This document shows, one piece after another, positions 54,765-57,126 of a stretch of 57,126 bases of DNA. Positions within the stretch are counted from its first letter, which is position 1. Each line of letters starts with the position of its first letter. A program made the translations under genes and the position numbers. Below the pieces are notes generated by a model that had not been told where the DNA came from, did no database searches, and saw nothing but the letters and a program-made list of their open reading frames with translations. The stretch spans positions 1-57,126 of the forward strand of contig JAHELS010000013.1 of the NCBI GenBank assembly GCA_024644085.1, written 5' to 3'. The stretch is from Rhodopirellula sp. GTDB taxonomy: Bacteria; Planctomycetota; Planctomycetia; Pirellulales; Pirellulaceae.

Positions 54765-56453
54765 ATGACCGAATCTGAGGAAAAGCGAGAGTCGAAGAAC
54801 TTCATCGAACAGGCCATCGATGCGGACCTCGCCGCCGGAAGGTTCTCGGAAGTCCACACCCGGTTCCCTCCCGAACCCAATGGGTACCTGCACATTGGCC
54901 ACGCCAAAAGCATCTGTTTGAATTTCGGACTCGCAAACGCCTATGGCGGAACCTGCAATCTTCGTTTCGATGACACCAATCCGACCAAGGAAGAAACCGA
55001 ATACGTCGACGCAATCATGGAGGACATCCGATGGCTCGGATTCGAGTGGAACAGTTTGCACTTCGCCAGCGATTACTTCGATCAGCTCTACACCTGGGCG
55101 GAAAAACTGATCCACGATGGCCACGCGTTCGTGTGCGACCTTTCCGGTGACGAGATTCGCGAGTTCCGCGGCACCTTGACCGAGCCGGGTCGCAACAGCC
55201 CGTTCCGCGATCGATCGGGCGATGAAAATCTCGATCTGTTCCGCCGTATGCGTGAGGGGGAGTTCGAGGACGGATCCCGGTCGCTGCGGGCAAAGATCGA
55301 CATGGCGTCGCCCAACATCAACCTTCGTGATCCTGTCATGTACCGGATTCTGCGAGCCACGCATCATCGCACCGGCGATAAATGGTGTATCTATCCAACA
55401 TACGACTGGACCCACGGTCAAAGCGATTCCCTCGAAGGCATAACTTTTTCAATCTGCACGCTCGAATTCGAAAACCATCGCCCCTTGTACAACTGGTTTT
55501 GCGAAAAACTGGGCATCCATCATCCGAGGCAGATCGAATTCGCAAAATTGAAACTCAACACGCTGTTAATGGGCAAGCGGTACATGCTGAGGATGGTCAA
55601 AGAAGGCCACGTCAAGGGTTGGGACGATCCTCGCATGCCGACAATCTGCGGGTATCGGCGGCGCGGCTACACTCCTGAATCAATCCGCAGTTTTTGTGCG
55701 GATGTCGGCGTCGCCAAGTTCAACAGCACGATCGACATCATCCGACTCGAGAACGCGATCCGCGAACATCTGAACAAGGTTGCCCCGAGACGAATGGCAG
55801 TGCTCGACCCGGTCAAATTGACGATCACGAATTGGCCCGCGGGGAAGGTCGAAATGACCGAGGCGATCAACAACCCGGAAGACCCGTCGGCAGGCCGGCG
55901 ACAAGTCCCCTTCTCGGGAGACCTCTACATCGAACGCGAGGATTTTCGAGAAGAAGCGCCGCGTAAGTTCTTTCGGCTCAAGAAAGGTGGCGCGGTTCGA
56001 CTTCGCGCCGGATACATTGTTGATTGCCAGGAGGTCATCAAAGACTCCGAGGGAAATATCACCGAAATCCTGTGCACATACGACCCTGAGACCAAAAGCG
56101 GCGCGGACCAATCGGGGCGAAAAGTCAAAGGAACGATTCACTGGGTCAGCGCAGAACATGCCGTCGACGTCCAAGTGCGACTCTACGATCGACTTTTCAG
56201 TGTCGATAACCCGGGCGATACCCAAGAGGGACAGACTTTCCTGGACAACCTCAACCCCGATTCCTTGAGAGTTGTTACGGCGAAGGCTGAACCGGCGCTG
56301 GCTGAAACCGCGATCGGGGACCGCGTCCAATTCGAGCGACTCGGGTATTTTGTTGTCGACCCCGACAGCACCACACAGCTCCACGTCTTCAATCGCATCG
56401 TGCCGCTTCGCGACACCTGGGGAAAAATGGAAGCCAAGGGAAAGGCTCACTAG
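54765..56453 (+). CDS. glnS: Glutaminyl-tRNA synthetase
   Basis: Class I synthetase charging tRNA-Gln directly, 562 residues. Seen are [15 protein letters not shown] near residues 32-46, [18 protein letters not shown], and [17 protein letters not shown]. The second signature reads L-L-M-G-K-R instead of the common V-M-S-K-R, so serine is glycine. The C-terminal anticodon-binding beta-barrels follow. A GGAGAG about six bases before the ATG supports the start. It lies 1.7 kb after gltX on the same strand, with the cytochrome gene between. Confidence 0.95.
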   Translation: MTESEEKRESKNFIEQAIDADLAAGRFSEVHTRFPPEPNGYLHIGHAKSICLNFGLANAYGGTCNLRFDDTNPTKEETEYVDAIMEDIRWLGFEWNSLHFASDYFDQLYTWAEKLIHDGHAFVCDLSGDEIREFRGTLTEPGRNSPFRDRSGDENLDLFRRMREGEFEDGSRSLRAKIDMASPNINLRDPVMYRILRATHHRTGDKWCIYPTYDWTHGQSDSLEGITFSICTLEFENHRPLYNWFCEKLGIHHPRQIEFAKLKLNTLLMGKRYMLRMVKEGHVKGWDDPRMPTICGYRRRGYTPESIRSFCADVGVAKFNSTIDIIRLENAIREHLNKVAPRRMAVLDPVKLTITNWPAGKVEMTEAINNPEDPSAGRRQVPFSGDLYIEREDFREEAPRKFFRLKKGGAVRLRAGYIVDCQEVIKDSEGNITEILCTYDPETKSGADQSGRKVKGTIHWVSAEHAVDVQVRLYDRLFSVDNPGDTQEGQTFLDNLNPDSLRVVTAKAEPALAETAIGDRVQFERLGYFVVDPDSTTQLHVFNRIVPLRDTWGKMEAKGKAH

Positions 56454-56566
56454 AGCGTTTCACAATCCGGTCTTCTTGAAAAGCGTGATGACTTGCGTCT
56501 TGTCTTCGGTTGTTACACCGTCTTGATTGAAAACACCCACCTGATTCACTGCGGAGCAGTGGCAGC

Positions 56567-56720
56567 CCGATAGCCTGGGGTCAGACTTGCTCGTCTCAGC
56601 GAGCAATTCGCAGCCCCAGCAAGTTTTAGCTTTGACGGAGAACGAGGAGGGTCTTGTTGCGTTGTTTCGCTGGGGTTACACCAGCTCGCTGTCGCTCGTT
56701 GGCTTACCCCAGGCTATCGG
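56567..56720. repeat. Element with inverted termini (CCGATAGCCTGGGG)
   Basis: The 14-bp termini CCGATAGCCTGGGG (56567-56580) and CCCCAGGCTATCGG (56707-56720) are exact inverse copies, and similarity extends outward over about 30 bases (AGC-GTGG-AGC). The 126-base interior contains a 7-bp hairpin TTGCTCG-6-CGAGCAA. There is no coding content. It resembles a small non-autonomous or REP-derived element, or an RNA with a long terminal stem. Confidence 0.65.
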
Positions 56721-56857
56721 CTCCCACCGCTGCGCGGTTCTCCTTCTTTGTGTTGCGGTAAAACTTCGAAGCGAGCGCGCTCTGTTGAGGCAGCAGCTCG
56801 CAGGCGAAAGCCAGGTCACCAGCAGGGACTCCTGATCGCCGAAACGTGAAAGGCTCC

Positions 56858-56970
56858 CCCGTAAATGAAGAAAAGCCGATGGTGAGCCGACGGCGCTAGC
56901 CGCGGGCCTCATAACTGAACCGTTCTCAACGCGACGCCCGACGCAAGCGCGTTCGGCTCACATTTACGGG
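56858..56970. repeat. Nested inverted repeat with two GAGCCG-type copies
   Basis: The outer arms CCCGTAAATG (56858) and CATTTACGGG (56961) are exact. Inside lie two inverted copies of the dispersed repeat: GTGAGCCGACGGCGCTAGCC at 56882 (plus) and, on the minus strand, GTGAGCCGAACGCGCTTGCG ending at 56936. Copies at 29885-29979 are the same family in direct orientation. Confidence 0.7.
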
Positions 56971-57016
56971 ACAGTGCCTAGCCCCTCGATCACCCGCCGG
57001 GCATGCCCCAAAGAAA

Positions 57017-57046
57017 AAACGGGCGTGGCCGAAGCCACACCCGTTT
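57017..57046 (-). terminator. Rho-independent terminator of the right-edge gene
   Basis: Stem ACGGGCGTGGC with GCCACACCCGT (one mismatch) around a CGAA loop; on the minus strand it is followed by a run of T. It lies 31 bases after the stop of the truncated minus-strand gene. Confidence 0.8.
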
Positions 57047-57077
57047 CGCGGTTTTACCGGTCGTGAAGGTCAAACCA

Positions 57078-57126
57078 TTACTGGTTCAACTCTTCTTCGA
57101 TCGTTTCGCTCGCGGCCTTGGTACCA
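57078..57126 (-). CDS. C-terminal end of an unidentified protein (cut by window edge)
   Basis: The minus strand has an open frame ending ...A-A-S-E-T-I-E-E-E-L-N-Q followed by TAA at 57078-57080, then a terminator. Only about 15 codons are present, too few to name a family. The terminator position and acidic helical end make it a real gene end rather than a chance frame. Confidence 0.55.
   Translation of the reverse strand, partial: GTKAASETIEEELNQ

Larger units (their letters stand above)
56454..57077. other. Repeat-rich intergenic tail, no gene seen
   Basis: About 620 bases after glnS. It holds two inverted-repeat elements and a terminator, listed separately. The open frames here follow the repeats and have no support as genes. 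Confidence 0.6.

Overview
The window looks like a Planctomycetota chromosome segment, most likely a Pirellulaceae (Rhodopirellula-like) organism. The evidence is three DUF1549/DUF1553 + DUF1501 gene pairs (the 'planctomycete cytochrome' families), a ThuA/PVC-type dehydrogenase with a Pirellula-type heme-binding partner, two formylglycine-type sulfatases, very long secreted proteins, frequent absence of Shine-Dalgarno sequences, and dispersed short palindromic repeats. No rRNA, tRNA, CRISPR array, transposase or phage gene was recognised. Assignments come from reading motifs in the sequence; no database search was run.

Layout. 1-4696 (minus): a four-gene unit, blaI-type repressor -> M56 (BlaR1-like) membrane peptidase -> DUF1549/DUF1553 -> DUF1501 (cut by the left edge), headed by two tandem BlaI-type operators. 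4821-6173 (minus): prepilin peptidase. 6523-13175 (plus): a 1709-residue cytochrome/WD40/DUF1549/DUF1553 protein and its DUF1501 partner. 13378-16276 (minus): leuB-cdsA-tatD, with overlapping or nearly abutting ends. 16634-21182 (plus): ThuA-NPCBM-dehydrogenase-HEAT protein and a separate HEAT-cytochrome c protein. 21187-23646: signal peptidase I and fabH, divergent. 23691-28290 (minus): sulfatase, DUF58 protein, aldehyde dehydrogenase. 28431-30483 (plus): thiL, a CaMKII-association-domain-like gene and a small membrane protein, with a three-copy repeat between. 30866-36388 (plus): third cytochrome/DUF1553 + DUF1501 pair, then a sulfatase with a helical tail.

36587-45714: aroC, rpiB (minus), rpsA, a LuxR-type response regulator (minus), a large low-complexity membrane protein of unknown function (minus), cysteine desulfurase (minus) and a MutT-like hydrolase (minus). 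45933-48129 (plus): a receiver protein, a receiver-SpoIIE phosphatase and a DUF1801 protein. 48227-57126: ruvB (minus), bioA, an ECF sigma factor, gltX, a diheme cytochrome c lipoprotein and glnS (plus), then a repeat-rich 0.6 kb tail and the last codons of a minus-strand gene.

Functionally the window mixes housekeeping genes (translation: rpsA, gltX, glnS; biosynthesis: leuB, aroC, bioA, fabH, thiL; repair: ruvB) with the planctomycete secreted degradation/redox inventory (sulfatases, c-type cytochromes, DUF1501). The most unusual locus is at the left end. An M56 protease there carries, instead of a penicillin-binding sensor, a roughly 450-residue extracytoplasmic region that I read as five degenerate repeats. 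It sits with its BlaI repressor, two spaced operators and a DUF1553/DUF1501 pair. I propose this as a sensory system in which membrane proteolysis controls a cell-envelope DUF1553/DUF1501 module.
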